A DNA stretch of 64,000 bases from Pseudomonadota bacterium (GCA_026390555.1 JAPLFS010000035.1:1-64000), one strand, 5' to 3'. Positions 9,567 to 18,075 are shown, counted from the stretch's first letter. The notes: generated by a model from the letters alone, not told the origin. Translations and numbers: made by a program.

Positions 9567-10427
9567 TCACTTCTTCTTAGCTTCCTTAAGGATCTCCTCA
9601 AGTTGCTCTGCCGTTGGACGGAACACACTTGGGATAGTTTTCCGCGCAAATTCAAGGGCTACAGCTGGCGGAGCTCCTCCAGCGAATGAGACTAGCCCTG
9701 CACGTACGCATTTTAGCAGGCTCGTATTCTCTCGTACGTTGTGCTCCATCTTTGATCCGAGTGGCCCCACGAATCCGTAGGAGAGGAAGATCCCAAGCAT
9801 GGTTCCTACTAGAGCCGCGGCAACGTGGTGCCCGATCTCGGTAGGAGGACCATCGAGAAATTGCATGGTGATAATAATTCCAAGTACGGCGGCTACGATT
9901 CCCATAGCGGGAAAGGCATCGGCCAGACCTTTTACGGTACCTGGAAGGAGTAGCGCCTCTTCGTGGTGTGTTTCGATCTCGGAGTCGAGTAGCTTATCTA
10001 GATCAAAGGCATTTACTACACCGTCCACATAGAGGCGCAGCGCACTCGTCAAGGTCTCCATCAGGTGGTGGTTGTGCGAAGCCTTCGGATACTTATTAAA
10101 GCGCGCGCTTTGATGCGGATTAGAGATGTCTCCCTCGATTCCAAGCACACCTTCACGGCGCATCGTGTCAAAGATGATGGCCATCAAACCGAGCAGGTCC
10201 CTGAACACAGCGGCATTTACGCCACTACCCTTAACCGCGCCGAACATGGCGCCTGGCAGAGCTTTTAAGATGGAACCAGGTGAGGAGATCAAGGATGTAA
10301 ACCCGATACCACCCATGATAACCAGATATTCATAGGGCTGGAAAAGAACCTCGATCGGGCCGCCGGGTCCCATAAACCCGATCAGCACGCTCAATAGCAC
10401 CCCTAATGTTCCGACGATGACGCCCAT
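9567..10427 (-). CDS. motA: Flagellar stator subunit MotA
   Basis: Channel-forming stator subunit that couples ion flow to torque on the rotor. The 286-residue protein has four membrane segments, a large cytoplasmic loop (about 70-165) with the charged segment around Arg90 that contacts FliG, and Pro173 in LADAFPAMGIVAAVLG, the equivalent of the functionally important E. coli Pro173. The ATG follows AAAGGA. The closeness to enterobacterial MotA favours proton rather than sodium coupling. It is the first gene of the motA-motB pair and follows an unknown gene by about 100 bp. Confidence 0.95.
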   Translation of the reverse strand: MGVIVGTLGVLLSVLIGFMGPGGPIEVLFQPYEYLVIMGGIGFTSLISSPGSILKALPGAMFGAVKGSGVNAAVFRDLLGLMAIIFDTMRREGVLGIEGDISNPHQSARFNKYPKASHNHHLMETLTSALRLYVDGVVNAFDLDKLLDSEIETHHEEALLLPGTVKGLADAFPAMGIVAAVLGIIITMQFLDGPPTEIGHHVAAALVGTMLGIFLSYGFVGPLGSKMEHNVRENTSLLKCVRAGLVSFAGGAPPAVALEFARKTIPSVFRPTAEQLEEILKEAKKK

Positions 10428-10529
10428 TGCTAATCCTTTCTTTGCTACCTACCAGTAGAATGGTCGGCTAGCATCTTGGGTACCTTAATCCAATTATAGG
10501 AAACGCCGTTCTGTTCTGCGTGGTAAGCC

Positions 10530-11489
10530 CTACAGGGAGGTATCATCCTGTGATCCGCCACCCCCACCTGAGCCACTACCGCCCCGATTGGAACCATTTC
10601 TAGTATCAGGTGAGCCGCCCCCACTGCGCTCCGAGGTCTCATCGATCACGTACCGGATCCGTTCGTTAGTTTTAAGGGTTAGCTCAACCGTCAGGCCATC
10701 TAGATAGCTTGCACCGGGCCTAGAGAATCGATAGTGGTCACGACCGCCGTTACCGTTGCCGCTAAATCGTCCGGACTCTAGCACCTCGCCAGAGGGGCCG
10801 ATTAGACGCACTCCGGCGACCATTCCGGCTAGTTTAGGGGGGAGTAGAATAGCTAGTTTACCATCGCTATCTGAGATCGGTTTAAACAAGAAGCCCGCAG
10901 AAGCTAGCTCCGAGGAGCTTCCAGCACCGACCTTGCCCACACTCTCCTCCATAATGCTGCGAGTTGGCGCTACCTCGCTACCGGCAGCAAAATTCTCAAA
11001 TTTAGTGCGGCTTGCAAGCAGGGCTTGCTCAAGGGTGGAAGTGGCGACGGAGCTATCTCCAGGGCCCCCACGATCGTCAAATAGTGCGGCGGTGTTGCCA
11101 TCTAGTTGCGCTGCAGCGAAGGCTTGGGAGTAGATCTTGTCGGCCTGCTCCGTAGAGATTGCGCCGCTCTCCCTAAAGGCTTTGAGGGCGTTCTTGGTAG
11201 CATCTTCAACCGGCACAAACCCATCTGGTTTCCGAAGGGCATCTTTACTCTTTGTTAGAAGCTCCTTAAATTTGCCAAGGGACTCCTCTCCCTGCTCCTG
11301 CTTGATCCGCTCTTGAACAAGAGCGGAAAAAACCTCCTCTTCACTGACCTTATTTTCCTTATTGGCTACCAGCAGAGACCTGAGGGTCTTGTCGAATTCG
11401 GCCGAGGCTGTTGTCGGCGCGCTGCCCTGATTCGGGGAGGTTGTGCTTTGATTAGAGATAGTTGCAGAGCTACTACGAATCGCTTCCAT
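10530..11489 (-). CDS. Uncharacterised protein upstream of motA
   Basis: No family is recognised. The 319-residue product has a Ser/Thr/Gln-rich N-terminus without signal peptide or membrane helix, a charged helical region (about 35-130, rich in Glu and Lys), a roughly 90-residue beta-rich segment near 200-290 (GKLAILLPPKLAGMVAGVRL and GLTVELTLKTNERIRYVID) and a Gly/Ser-rich C-terminal tail. The start ATG follows AAGG at good spacing. Same strand and proximity to motAB suggest a flagellar or surface role, but that is only position-based. The low-complexity ends resemble hook-length or rod-assembly proteins, without a diagnostic motif. Confidence 0.6.
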   Translation of the reverse strand: MEAIRSSSATISNQSTTSPNQGSAPTTASAEFDKTLRSLLVANKENKVSEEEVFSALVQERIKQEQGEESLGKFKELLTKSKDALRKPDGFVPVEDATKNALKAFRESGAISTEQADKIYSQAFAAAQLDGNTAALFDDRGGPGDSSVATSTLEQALLASRTKFENFAAGSEVAPTRSIMEESVGKVGAGSSSELASAGFLFKPISDSDGKLAILLPPKLAGMVAGVRLIGPSGEVLESGRFSGNGNGGRDHYRFSRPGASYLDGLTVELTLKTNERIRYVIDETSERSGGGSPDTRNGSNRGGSGSGGGGGSQDDTSL

Positions 11490-11673
11490 TGCGGTACCTT
11501 ATAAACAGACCACAAGCTCCTCATCCATTGAGGATCTTCAAAGGCATTTATTGCAGAAACCGTACCAAGCCAAATTTACCCGATAAACACCCTTTAGCAG
11601 AATTCCGCTCTGGCCTGCTTTAGGCCAAGCAGGCTAAAGTAATGTCCAGCTAGCGGCCTTTTATAACGGACCA

Positions 11674-12336
11674 ATGAAACAAAATTTAGATCACAACATT
11701 ATCGCGCCCTCTATTCTAGCGGCTGATATCGGCCGCCTCGATGAAGAGGTTCGTAGCCTCACCGAGTCCGGTGCTGACTGGATTCATGTAGATGTTATGG
11801 ATGGCTCCTTTGTGCCTCCGATTACATTTGGAGCGAACGTAGTCAGATCGTTACGCGCCAAGAGCGCGCTCTTTCTCGATGTGCATCTGATGATCGTTAA
11901 GCCGGAGAAACACCTTCAAGCGTTTAAGGAGGCTGGAGCCGACCGCATTATAGTGCACCAGGAGGTCTGTCCGCATCTGCACAGTACGCTTTCTGAGATC
12001 CGTGCCTTAGGGCTTAAAAACGGCGTGGCGATTAGTCCTGGAACCCCGGTCGAATCTATCTACGACGTGCTTGATGTATGTGATCTAGTGTTGGTTATGA
12101 CGGTCAATCCGGGCTGGGGTGGGCAGCCTTTTATCCCCGGCTCAATAGCTAAGATCCAACAACTTTACGACAGAATTCAGTCGCACAACCCAGGGGTAGT
12201 GATTGAGGTCGATGGGGGCATTACCGCAGAGACCGGAGCGTTGTGCAGAAAGGCGGGGGCCTCTGCCTTGGTAGCGGGCTCGTATATCTTTGGGGCTGCT
12301 GACAGGGCCGAGGCGATTAGACGGTTGCGAGCATGA
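11674..12336 (+). CDS. rpe: Ribulose-phosphate 3-epimerase
   Basis: TIM-barrel enzyme of the pentose phosphate pathway that interconverts D-ribulose 5-phosphate and D-xylulose 5-phosphate. The 220 residues show the family's signatures: IAPSILAADIGRL at the N-terminus, the metal-binding HVDVMDGSFVPP, the second metal His in LDVHLMI, the VMTVNPGWGGQPF loop and the phosphate-binding EVDGGI and VAGSYIFG segments. Its stop overlaps the start of plsY by 4 bp (ATGA), so the two genes are translationally coupled although metabolically unrelated. Confidence 0.96.
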   Translation: MKQNLDHNIIAPSILAADIGRLDEEVRSLTESGADWIHVDVMDGSFVPPITFGANVVRSLRAKSALFLDVHLMIVKPEKHLQAFKEAGADRIIVHQEVCPHLHSTLSEIRALGLKNGVAISPGTPVESIYDVLDVCDLVLVMTVNPGWGGQPFIPGSIAKIQQLYDRIQSHNPGVVIEVDGGITAETGALCRKAGASALVAGSYIFGAADRAEAIRRLRA

Positions 12337-12932
12337 GCACGGCCTTAACTATACTGGGGCTTCTTCCATTTTATCTCTTAGGGGCGTTTCCTACCGGACG
12401 TCTCATCTCAAAGTTGCACGGGATCGATATTACAGCGCAGGGGAGTGGTAACGTGGGCGCTACTAATGTGGCGCGTATTCTCGGCAAGCGGGCGGGGCTG
12501 CTGACACTGGCTGGAGATATTCTTAAGGGGTATATCGGCGTAATGATAGCAGCCTTTGTAAGCAGCTCCGTTGCATTCCCTGCAGCGGCGGGCGCGGCTC
12601 TTGTTTGTGGTCACTGCTTCTCTATTCCGCAATTTCTGCGGGGAGGAAAGGGTGTTGCGACAGCGCTTGGTATGATAGCAGCGTTAAGTGGGGTCTCTGC
12701 GCTAATCACGCTGGCAGTATTCGGGATAGCGTTTGCGCTATCGCGAATAGTGTCGCTCTCCTCAATGCTGGCTGCGCTAGTGCTTCCGCTAGCGGCCTTT
12801 CTGATGAACCTCTCTGAGGCGATCTGCCTCTCATTTGTGATCGTTTCGGTCGTAGTTATCGCACGTCATCGGCAGAACATTCAGCGCCTGATCGAGGGCG
12901 CAGAGCAGCCCTTCCAATTCAAGAGTAAATAG
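12333..12932 (+). CDS. plsY: Glycerol-3-phosphate acyltransferase PlsY
   Basis: Inner-membrane enzyme that transfers an acyl group from acyl-phosphate to glycerol 3-phosphate, the first step of phospholipid synthesis. The 199-residue polytopic protein has the PlsY motifs in order: SGNVGATNVAR (about 37-47), the LRGGKGVATALG glycine-rich motif near 107-118, and the C-terminal VVIARHRQNIQRL segment. Five membrane helices are apparent. ATGA overlap with rpe shows coupled translation. The gene is followed by a repeat-rich non-coding patch. Confidence 0.95.
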   Translation: MSTALTILGLLPFYLLGAFPTGRLISKLHGIDITAQGSGNVGATNVARILGKRAGLLTLAGDILKGYIGVMIAAFVSSSVAFPAAAGAALVCGHCFSIPQFLRGGKGVATALGMIAALSGVSALITLAVFGIAFALSRIVSLSSMLAALVLPLAAFLMNLSEAICLSFVIVSVVVIARHRQNIQRLIEGAEQPFQFKSK

Positions 12933-12978
12933 GCACTTGTTAGGGGCCAACGCACACTGGTCTGATGCGGTGAATACG

Positions 12979-13027
12979 TTAGCCCCTATCAAGGGGCGAG
13001 TTTGCGAAGCAAACTTGGGTGGAAACA
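12979..13027 (+). repeat. Dispersed two-hairpin repeat, copy 1
   Basis: Two tandem stem-loops, GCCCCTATCAAGGGGC (12982-12997) and AGTTTGC-GAA-GCAAACT (12999-13015), form a segment that recurs inverted at 31734-31783 with only a few differences. At both places it is followed, in the same order, by a TAACT..TCAC end sequence and then the hairpin CGTCCCCGATCAGGGGACG, so the colinear repeat unit is longer than this core. Confidence 0.85.
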
Positions 13028-13028
13028 A

Positions 13029-13150
13029 TAACTATTCACCCTAAAATAAGCGTCCCCGATCAGGGGACGTCAAGAAAGGGGGTCTTTAGGACAGATCGCA
13101 AGATCGAATCCTTTTAATTACCGATAAGTTTATACTGGGGTGAATAGTTA
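13029..13150. mobile_element. MITE-like element with TAACTATTCACCC termini
   Basis: A 122-bp segment begins TAACTATTCACCC and ends GGGTGAATAGTTA, giving 13-bp perfect terminal inverted repeats. It encodes nothing. It contains the hairpin CGTCCCCGATCAGGGGACG (13051-13069). Its right half (13080-13151) is also the left arm of the long inverted repeat around the small gene at 13148-13417. Short length, perfect termini and recurrence of the end sequence elsewhere in the window suggest a non-autonomous element; no matching transposase is in the window. Confidence 0.6.
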
Positions 13151-13151
13151 C
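13080..13151 (-). repeat. Left arm of 71-bp inverted repeat flanking a small gene
   Basis: Read on the minus strand from 13151 this arm starts GTAACTATTCACCCC and includes AAAAGGATTCGATCTTGC near its distal end. The right arm at 13437-13507 matches it along the whole length with about ten differences by eye. The GTAAC ends of both arms face the enclosed gene. The TAA in this arm is that gene's stop codon. Confidence 0.85.
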
Positions 13152-13417
13152 GAGACCTCAATCGCCTCTGGTCCGTGATACGATAGAGTTCCGTTATCCC
13201 ACAGCACCTGGATCATCATGGCGCGCGCCTTGTTCTCCTTAGATGTGATGGTGGTCTCCTGGCATAGCGCCTTGATGACTCCCAGACAACCACGGATTGA
13301 GATGGTCGTAGTCTCAGCCTCATCATCAAGGGCGCTTACGCTCGTAGCGCCCTCTCTAGGAAGGGTAATCGTAAATGGTAAGCGGCGAACACGATCGTTA
13401 ACCTTGAATTTTTCCAT
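13148..13417 (-). CDS. Small unknown protein, possible SH3-like barrel, in repeat-flanked cassette
   Basis: An 89-residue protein not assigned to a family. The pattern (FKVNDRVRRL at the start, a central GCLGVIKAL, then MIQVLWDNGTLSYHGPEAIEV at the end) resembles small SH3/KOW-like beta-barrel proteins; this is inference. The start ATG at 13417 follows AAGGAATTATT. The gene sits between two 71-bp inverted arms: the stop codon TAA (13150-13148) is the TAA of the left arm's GTAAC terminus, and the right arm lies only 20 bp before the start and carries a TATAAT reading toward the gene. It therefore looks like a gene carried or trapped by a repeat cassette upstream of clpX copy 2. Confidence 0.7.
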   Translation of the reverse strand: MEKFKVNDRVRRLPFTITLPREGATSVSALDDEAETTTISIRGCLGVIKALCQETTITSKENKARAMMIQVLWDNGTLSYHGPEAIEVS

Positions 13418-13436
13418 AATAATTCCTTAAATGCTG

Positions 13437-13507
13437 GTAACTACTCATCCCATTATAAATTTGTCGATGGTTAAAAGGATTCGATCTTGCGATCGGTCCT
13501 AAAGCCC
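13437..13507 (+). repeat. Right arm of 71-bp inverted repeat flanking a small gene
   Basis: Starts GTAACTACTCATCCC and contains TTAAAAGGATTCGATCTTGC, matching the reverse complement of 13080-13151. On the minus strand it contains TATAAT about 45 bp before the small gene's start codon, a possible -10 box, without a convincing -35. Confidence 0.85.
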
Positions 13508-13808
13508 TAAATTAAAGTAGAGGCCAAACCACGGCGCATAACCCTTAAGAGTCTAACTCATCCGTTTATGGTGCTAAAAGCCCCTTAACGCGCCCCACAC
13601 ATAAAATGTCAAGTTATTTACTTTACTTGCCGACCCATAATAGGTCGATTTCGCCCTAAAGGTTTTTAAACACCGTACCGATACTAAATTATACAGGATC
13701 TGATGGATCCAAATGCGGTTTCCCCTGATTGGGCAATCCTCCCCACCTGTTTAAGCATCTGAATAGGAATGAGGGTTTTTCCAAAGGGTTTTTCTAGGGG
13801 ACAAGGCC
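13508..13808 (+). promoter_or_regulatory. Upstream region of second clpX
   Basis: About 300 bp without a gene between the right repeat arm and clpX copy 2. It includes a small inverted repeat CGACC-CATAATA-GGTCG near 13631-13647, which could be an operator over a -10-like CATAAT, and otherwise AT-rich sequence with no recognised motif. It shows the second clpX has a separate promoter region, unlike copy 1. Confidence 0.35.
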
Positions 13809-15062
13809 ATGAGTAAGGATAACGGAAAGAGCGGTGGTAACTTAATCTGTTCGTTCTGCGGCAAGACGCAGGAAGAGGTTCGCAAGCTTGTAGCTGGGCC
13901 ATCAGTATATATCTGCGATGAGTGTGTTGAGCTCTGCAACGATATACTAACGGAGGAGTTTGATGGGGTACCCCACCAGACGAATCGTCAGGCGGTTCCA
14001 ACGCCCAAAGATATCAAGGCATCCCTTGATGACTACATTATCGGGCAGGACCATGCAAAGAAGGTCCTCTCTGTTGCGGTACACAATCACTACAAGCGTA
14101 TTCAGAACAATCAAACGATCAAGGGCGCAGTTGAGCTTCAGAAGTCAAATATTCTTCTGATTGGACCAACCGGCTCAGGCAAGACCCTTTTGGCGCAAAC
14201 GCTTGCGCGTGTTCTAGATGTGCCGTTCACAATTGCAGATGCAACCAGCCTGACTGAGGCAGGGTACGTTGGCGAGGATGTTGAAAACATCATCGTTAAT
14301 CTGCTGCAGGCTGCTGATTACGATATTGAGAAGACCCAGCGCGGCATCGTGTATATCGATGAGATCGATAAAATTGCTCGTAAGAGCGATACGCCATCCG
14401 TTACGCGCGATGTTTCTGGAGAGGGGGTGCAGCAGGCGCTACTTAAGATAATTGAGGGCACCAAAGCAAATGTTCCGCCAAAGGGTGGCCGTAAACATCC
14501 GCAGCAGGACTTCATTCAGGTTGATACCTCCAATATCCTCTTTATCGTTGGCGGAGCGTTCGATGGCATCGAGCGCATTATCGGACAACGAACCGGCAAG
14601 AAGAATCTTGGATTTGGAAATAATATCGTTACGATCAGCGAGAAAAAAGATAATCAGCTAGCGGCGCTTGAGACCGAGGATCTGCTTAAGTTCGGCATGA
14701 TCCCTGAGTTTATTGGGCGCTTACCGGTTATTTCAAGCCTTGATATGCTCGATCAAAAGTCTCTGATAGAGATCCTTACTAAGCCAAAAAATGCGCTGAT
14801 CAAGCAGTATCAGACATTGCTTGCGATGGATGGAGTTGAGCTTACCTTTACAAGCGAGGCGCTTGAGGCGATCGCACAACGTGCACTTGCAAAGAAAACC
14901 GGGGCACGCGGGCTGCGCTCAATTATTGAGAATACTATGCTTGAGGTTATGTACGATATTCCAAGCAACAGCAGCATCAAGGAGGTTATTATCACCCCAG
15001 ATGTCGTCAATGGCCTGCAACCACCGATGCGAGTTTACCACAAAGAGGCTGTCGCTAGCTAA
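13809..15062 (+). CDS. clpX: ClpX unfoldase, copy 2 (stand-alone)
   Basis: Second complete AAA+ ClpX, 417 residues. It has the C4 zinc-binding domain (C14, C17, C36, C39), Walker A GPTGSGKT at 119-126, Walker B YIDEID, the GYVG pore loop, the RKH loop and an LGF tripeptide for ClpP docking, so nothing marks it as degenerate. It differs from copy 1 by lacking the Lys/Glu-rich insertion after LGF (copy 2 reads [18 protein letters not shown]) and in the linker after the zinc domain. It has no clpP beside it and its own promoter region. A different substrate range or growth-condition use of the same ClpP is a reasonable inference. Confidence 0.95.
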   Translation: MSKDNGKSGGNLICSFCGKTQEEVRKLVAGPSVYICDECVELCNDILTEEFDGVPHQTNRQAVPTPKDIKASLDDYIIGQDHAKKVLSVAVHNHYKRIQNNQTIKGAVELQKSNILLIGPTGSGKTLLAQTLARVLDVPFTIADATSLTEAGYVGEDVENIIVNLLQAADYDIEKTQRGIVYIDEIDKIARKSDTPSVTRDVSGEGVQQALLKIIEGTKANVPPKGGRKHPQQDFIQVDTSNILFIVGGAFDGIERIIGQRTGKKNLGFGNNIVTISEKKDNQLAALETEDLLKFGMIPEFIGRLPVISSLDMLDQKSLIEILTKPKNALIKQYQTLLAMDGVELTFTSEALEAIAQRALAKKTGARGLRSIIENTMLEVMYDIPSNSSIKEVIITPDVVNGLQPPMRVYHKEAVAS

Positions 15063-15092
15063 GTTGTGCCGCACGTTTTAGGGCACACTAGT

Positions 15093-15779
15093 TTAGCGCG
15101 GATTGAGTATCACAACCTCAACTCTACGATTTTGCCGTCGTCCCTGCTCAGTCTTATTGGTTGCGATCGGATCCGTTTCGCCGAGGGCCTTAATCGTAAT
15201 ACGACGGGGTAGGATACCATCGTGCACAAGTTCATCTGCAACACGACGCGCGCGCGCATCTGAGAGGTGAAAGTTGTACTCTATTGTGCCGATCGAATCG
15301 GTATGACCCTCAATTGAGATACTGCGACTTGGGGCACGTTGTACGACGTCAGCGATCTCGCTAATGGTCGATACGGCAGATGATGTAAGAGCCGATCTTC
15401 CGAACTCAAACAGCACGTCGGGCAGATTAACCACAATACCACGCTCAGAATCCCGCACGTCGATACCACGCTCCTTGAGCTCCTCCAGTAGCCGCCTGTT
15501 TTCACGGATAACATCATCTTGCTCTTCGATCTGCCTGTCGCGCCGATTGAGCTCGCGATCCTGTCGGTCGATCTGACCTCCAATTAATGCGCCTCCTAGA
15601 GCGCCGGCAGCCGAGCCGATCGCAATGCCAGCACCAGTCTGGCCGGTTTGATTGCCGATGATAGCGCCTAATCCCGCACCCGCCGCGGCACCCCCCAGAG
15701 CGCCGGTCTCGGTAGCGCCGAACTGACCCTGCTGGCAGGCCGAGAGGAGGAGTAGGGATGTGAGAATTACGCGTTTCAT
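15093..15779 (-). CDS. OmpA-family lipoprotein with glycine zipper (YiaD-like)
   Basis: Outer-membrane lipoprotein predicted to bind peptidoglycan. The 228-residue protein has a signal peptide with lipobox LSAC (Cys15), a glycine-zipper segment (about 25-70: GGAAAGAGLGAIIGNQTGQTG and further GxxxG repeats), a charged coiled-coil (about 70-108, RQDRELNRRDRQIEEQD) and a C-terminal OmpA-like domain (about 112-228) with the IEGHTDSIG and LSDARARRVADELV motifs and a TKTEQGRRQNRRVE-type end. It is the last of three consecutive minus-strand genes whose products share the same glycine-zipper opening. It converges with clpX copy 2. Confidence 0.9.
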   Translation of the reverse strand: MKRVILTSLLLLSACQQGQFGATETGALGGAAAGAGLGAIIGNQTGQTGAGIAIGSAAGALGGALIGGQIDRQDRELNRRDRQIEEQDDVIRENRRLLEELKERGIDVRDSERGIVVNLPDVLFEFGRSALTSSAVSTISEIADVVQRAPSRSISIEGHTDSIGTIEYNFHLSDARARRVADELVHDGILPRRITIKALGETDPIATNKTEQGRRQNRRVEVVILNPR

Positions 15780-15810
15780 ATGATCTAAATATCCTGCTCT
15801 AAAATTTCAT

Positions 15811-16857
15811 TTAAAACTTCTCTGTGCTAGTAGATTCAATATCCTTCAAGCCGTTCTTCGCAGCTTGAAAATTAGGATTTACGGCTAATGCCTGCTTAAA
15901 TTCAAATGAAGCCTCTGAGAATCGCTCCATTGAGAGGTAAACCTGTCCAATCTCGCTATGAAAGCTAGCATTATTAGGGCAGAGGCGTAGCGCTCGGCGT
16001 AGGTGATAGAGCTTCTGAGAGCTCTCAGCAGCAGATTGCGCTGCTTGTTGCTCGCCCGTAGCTTCCTGACACGCTGTTGAGGTTGCAGGCTCGTTAGCCA
16101 ATCTAGCTGTCTCGATAGCTGATAGCTCTACGGGGATATCGCTCTCCTCTAGCGTAGAATCTGTTACCCTAGTTTCAATGGTTCTCGTTTCTGCCACTAT
16201 TGTATCGCTTTTTACCCCTGTTGTGCTCGAAGCAAGGGGCTTTTCAACACGCTTTGGTGCGGTAAGACTCGGCTCCATCTTTCTTGCAGGAGTTATAGAG
16301 CTCTGCACGTCGAATCGGGCGAGTGGCTCGCTATTAACCCTCAGGGGGGCTGGGCGAGCGGGGGGAACATAAGCATGGAGGTTGTTAGTTCCACGTGGAT
16401 TTGGCCCCCGTTTTTCAAGCTCTGCTAATTTACGGCTTGCTTCGGCAGAGAGCGCCGGACGCATAGGTGAGCTGCGGTATGAGCTATTAGTTCGCGCGGC
16501 AGAGGGAGTATCTGAGTTTAGGTTCCTTAACTCGTCCATCTCGGAACGTTGGGCGCGCAGCAGGCGCTCCTGGCGTTCGATTGACTCGTCTTGGGAACGG
16601 AGCGACTCCTGTTGAGCCTGTAAGGCGTTCCCGATTAGGGAACCGGCGGCGGCTCCAGTAACCGCACCGAGCACCATGCCAGTGCCAGTGCTTCCAGTTT
16701 GATTTCCGACGATAGCGCCAAGTCCGGCACCGATAGCTCCGCCAGTTGCCGATCCTATCGCTGTGGTCTGCTTCGGTTTGGTGCAGCCGCATACAAGCAC
16801 TGCGGTTAGAGCAAGTGTTGCAAACGAGGAGCGCGAGATGAAATTAAGCGTTGTCAT
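15811..16857 (-). CDS. Glycine-zipper lipoprotein with C-terminal TPR
   Basis: A 348-residue predicted lipoprotein. The ATG at 16857 gives a compact signal peptide with lipobox VCGC; an upstream in-frame start at 16887 would add ten residues before it. A glycine zipper with GLGAIVGNQTGSTGTG (about 30-75) matches the one in the neighbouring OmpA-type lipoprotein. A coiled-coil (about 78-105, QESLRSQDESIERQERLLRA), a long Pro/Ser/Arg-rich disordered region and about two TPR-like repeats at the C-terminus (LYHLRRALRLCPNNASFHSEIGQVYLSMERFSEASFEFKQAL, given here as two parts of residues 285-335) follow. It likely scaffolds envelope proteins; the exact role is unknown. Confidence 0.75.
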   Translation of the reverse strand: MTTLNFISRSSFATLALTAVLVCGCTKPKQTTAIGSATGGAIGAGLGAIVGNQTGSTGTGMVLGAVTGAAAGSLIGNALQAQQESLRSQDESIERQERLLRAQRSEMDELRNLNSDTPSAARTNSSYRSSPMRPALSAEASRKLAELEKRGPNPRGTNNLHAYVPPARPAPLRVNSEPLARFDVQSSITPARKMEPSLTAPKRVEKPLASSTTGVKSDTIVAETRTIETRVTDSTLEESDIPVELSAIETARLANEPATSTACQEATGEQQAAQSAAESSQKLYHLRRALRLCPNNASFHSEIGQVYLSMERFSEASFEFKQALAVNPNFQAAKNGLKDIESTSTEKF

Positions 16858-16907
16858 GGTACAATCTCTTAAAGGTAAATTTATCAAAGGTAAATTTAAA
16901 AGGTAAA

Positions 16908-17327
16908 TTACTGTCCGTTGTCTTTAACCTGGTAGCGTTCGCGGTAGTACTCATCCTGGTACTTTTGCCGGCGCAGATCATCTAGCTCGTCTTGCTGCTT
17001 CTCCATCGCTTTGTGTTGTCTAATAATAAACTCATCCTGCTCTTTGGTATTAGCTTCGGCTATGTCGCGTGAGTTTCCAATGATGCCACCAGTGATAGCG
17101 CCCGTCGCTCCACCGATTGCGGCGCCATTTGCTATGTTTCCGGAAGCTGAGCCGATAGCGGCCCCAGCCCCAGCGCCAACAGCGCCCCCGATTGCTGCAT
17201 CGGTTGCAGCATGTTCATACGAAGGGCCACAGCCTCCAATAACACAGCTTCCAATAACGAGTGTAATCGATACAAGAGAGGCGGGGCGTAGTATCAAGCA
17301 ACGCAGTGTCGTTAAAAATGAATACAT
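16908..17327 (-). CDS. Small glycine-zipper lipoprotein with coiled-coil
   Basis: A 139-residue predicted lipoprotein, third member of the local glycine-zipper set. The ATG at 17327 has GCGAGG upstream and is preferred over the TTG at 17342. Signal peptide with Cys in IGGCGPS, then a long Gly/Ala zipper (about 45-85, GGAVGAGAGAAIGSASG and following), then a charged, Gln/Glu/Lys/Arg-rich helix to the end. It lacks the OmpA and TPR domains of its two neighbours. Between it and the next gene the sequence AAAGGTAAATTTA is repeated three times (16869-16911). Confidence 0.75.
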   Translation of the reverse strand: MYSFLTTLRCLILRPASLVSITLVIGSCVIGGCGPSYEHAATDAAIGGAVGAGAGAAIGSASGNIANGAAIGGATGAITGGIIGNSRDIAEANTKEQDEFIIRQHKAMEKQQDELDDLRRQKYQDEYYRERYQVKDNGQ

Positions 17328-17489
17328 CGTAGTACCTCGCAAATAGTGTCTCTATGGGGGGCTTAATTCAAAGCCTTATACAGGTTATGCTATTCAAACC
17401 GGTATCTGTTAACCAAGGAGCGGAGAATAATATACATCGGATTGTAGAGGGAGGAGCCCATATGCCGCAATCCAAAATAGATATTAGCA

Positions 17490-18023
17490 CTAAGCGTTTT
17501 TTGGGGTTGTTTTAGATTGGGGAAGTAGTATTAGGATCGACACACCAACGCAGATAGCGCTATCGGCGATATTAAAGGCGGGCCAATGCGAGCTACCCAG
17601 ATAGATATCGATAAAATCAACCACTGCGCCGAGGCGTAGCCGATCTACTATATTACCGATTGCGCCTCCCAGGATGGCGGCGAGCGCTATCTGTGATAAC
17701 CGCCCGCGGTGGGTCGGTTGCCGCAGAAAAAAGAGCACAACGGCCAGGGCGATCAGAACCGTAAGGCTAAGAAGGAGCTGTCGCCAGCCGTCAGATAGTC
17801 CGGTCCATAGCCCAAAGGCAGCACCTGGATTGAAGGTCAGGGTCAGGTTAAAGAGCCCTGAGATGACCGGCTTAATATCTCCGGGGGTAAAGGTGCTGAG
17901 GATCCAGCCCTTTGAAAGCTGGTCGAGCAGCACAGTGGTAAGCGCTACTAGCGCTACCAGGCCATAACGTGGAGTGTTGTAGTGGGTGGGGGGTGTTGGT
18001 AGAGGCGCAGAGCTATCAGTCAT
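17490..18023 (-). CDS. lspA: Lipoprotein signal peptidase (signal peptidase II)
   Basis: Inner-membrane aspartic protease that cleaves prolipoproteins at the lipobox after lipidation. The 177-residue protein has four membrane helices (about 22-40, 83-101, 110-126, 150-170). The catalytic dyad is visible as Asp127 in GNIVDR and Asp154 in FNIADS, and the NPGAAFG motif is at 65-71. It has an obvious set of substrates in the adjacent lipoprotein genes. Same strand as the lipoprotein genes but separated by a 160-bp gap. Confidence 0.96.
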   Translation of the reverse strand: MTDSSAPLPTPPTHYNTPRYGLVALVALTTVLLDQLSKGWILSTFTPGDIKPVISGLFNLTLTFNPGAAFGLWTGLSDGWRQLLLSLTVLIALAVVLFFLRQPTHRGRLSQIALAAILGGAIGNIVDRLRLGAVVDFIDIYLGSSHWPAFNIADSAICVGVSILILLPQSKTTPKNA

Positions 18024-18075
18024 ATAGTTACAGGACCTTAGCAGAATTAATCATGTAGTGCAGCAGAGCCATTGA

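Noticed and set aside
13029-13150. IS66-family insertion sequence
   Set aside because: Only short ends with GTAA-like start resemble it; there is no transposase or accessory ORF, so only a non-autonomous, unclassified element can be claimed.
16869-16911. Three copies of AAAGGTAAATTTA as an operator
   Set aside because: The repeat is short and A/T-rich, lying between two lipoprotein genes; slippage is an adequate explanation.
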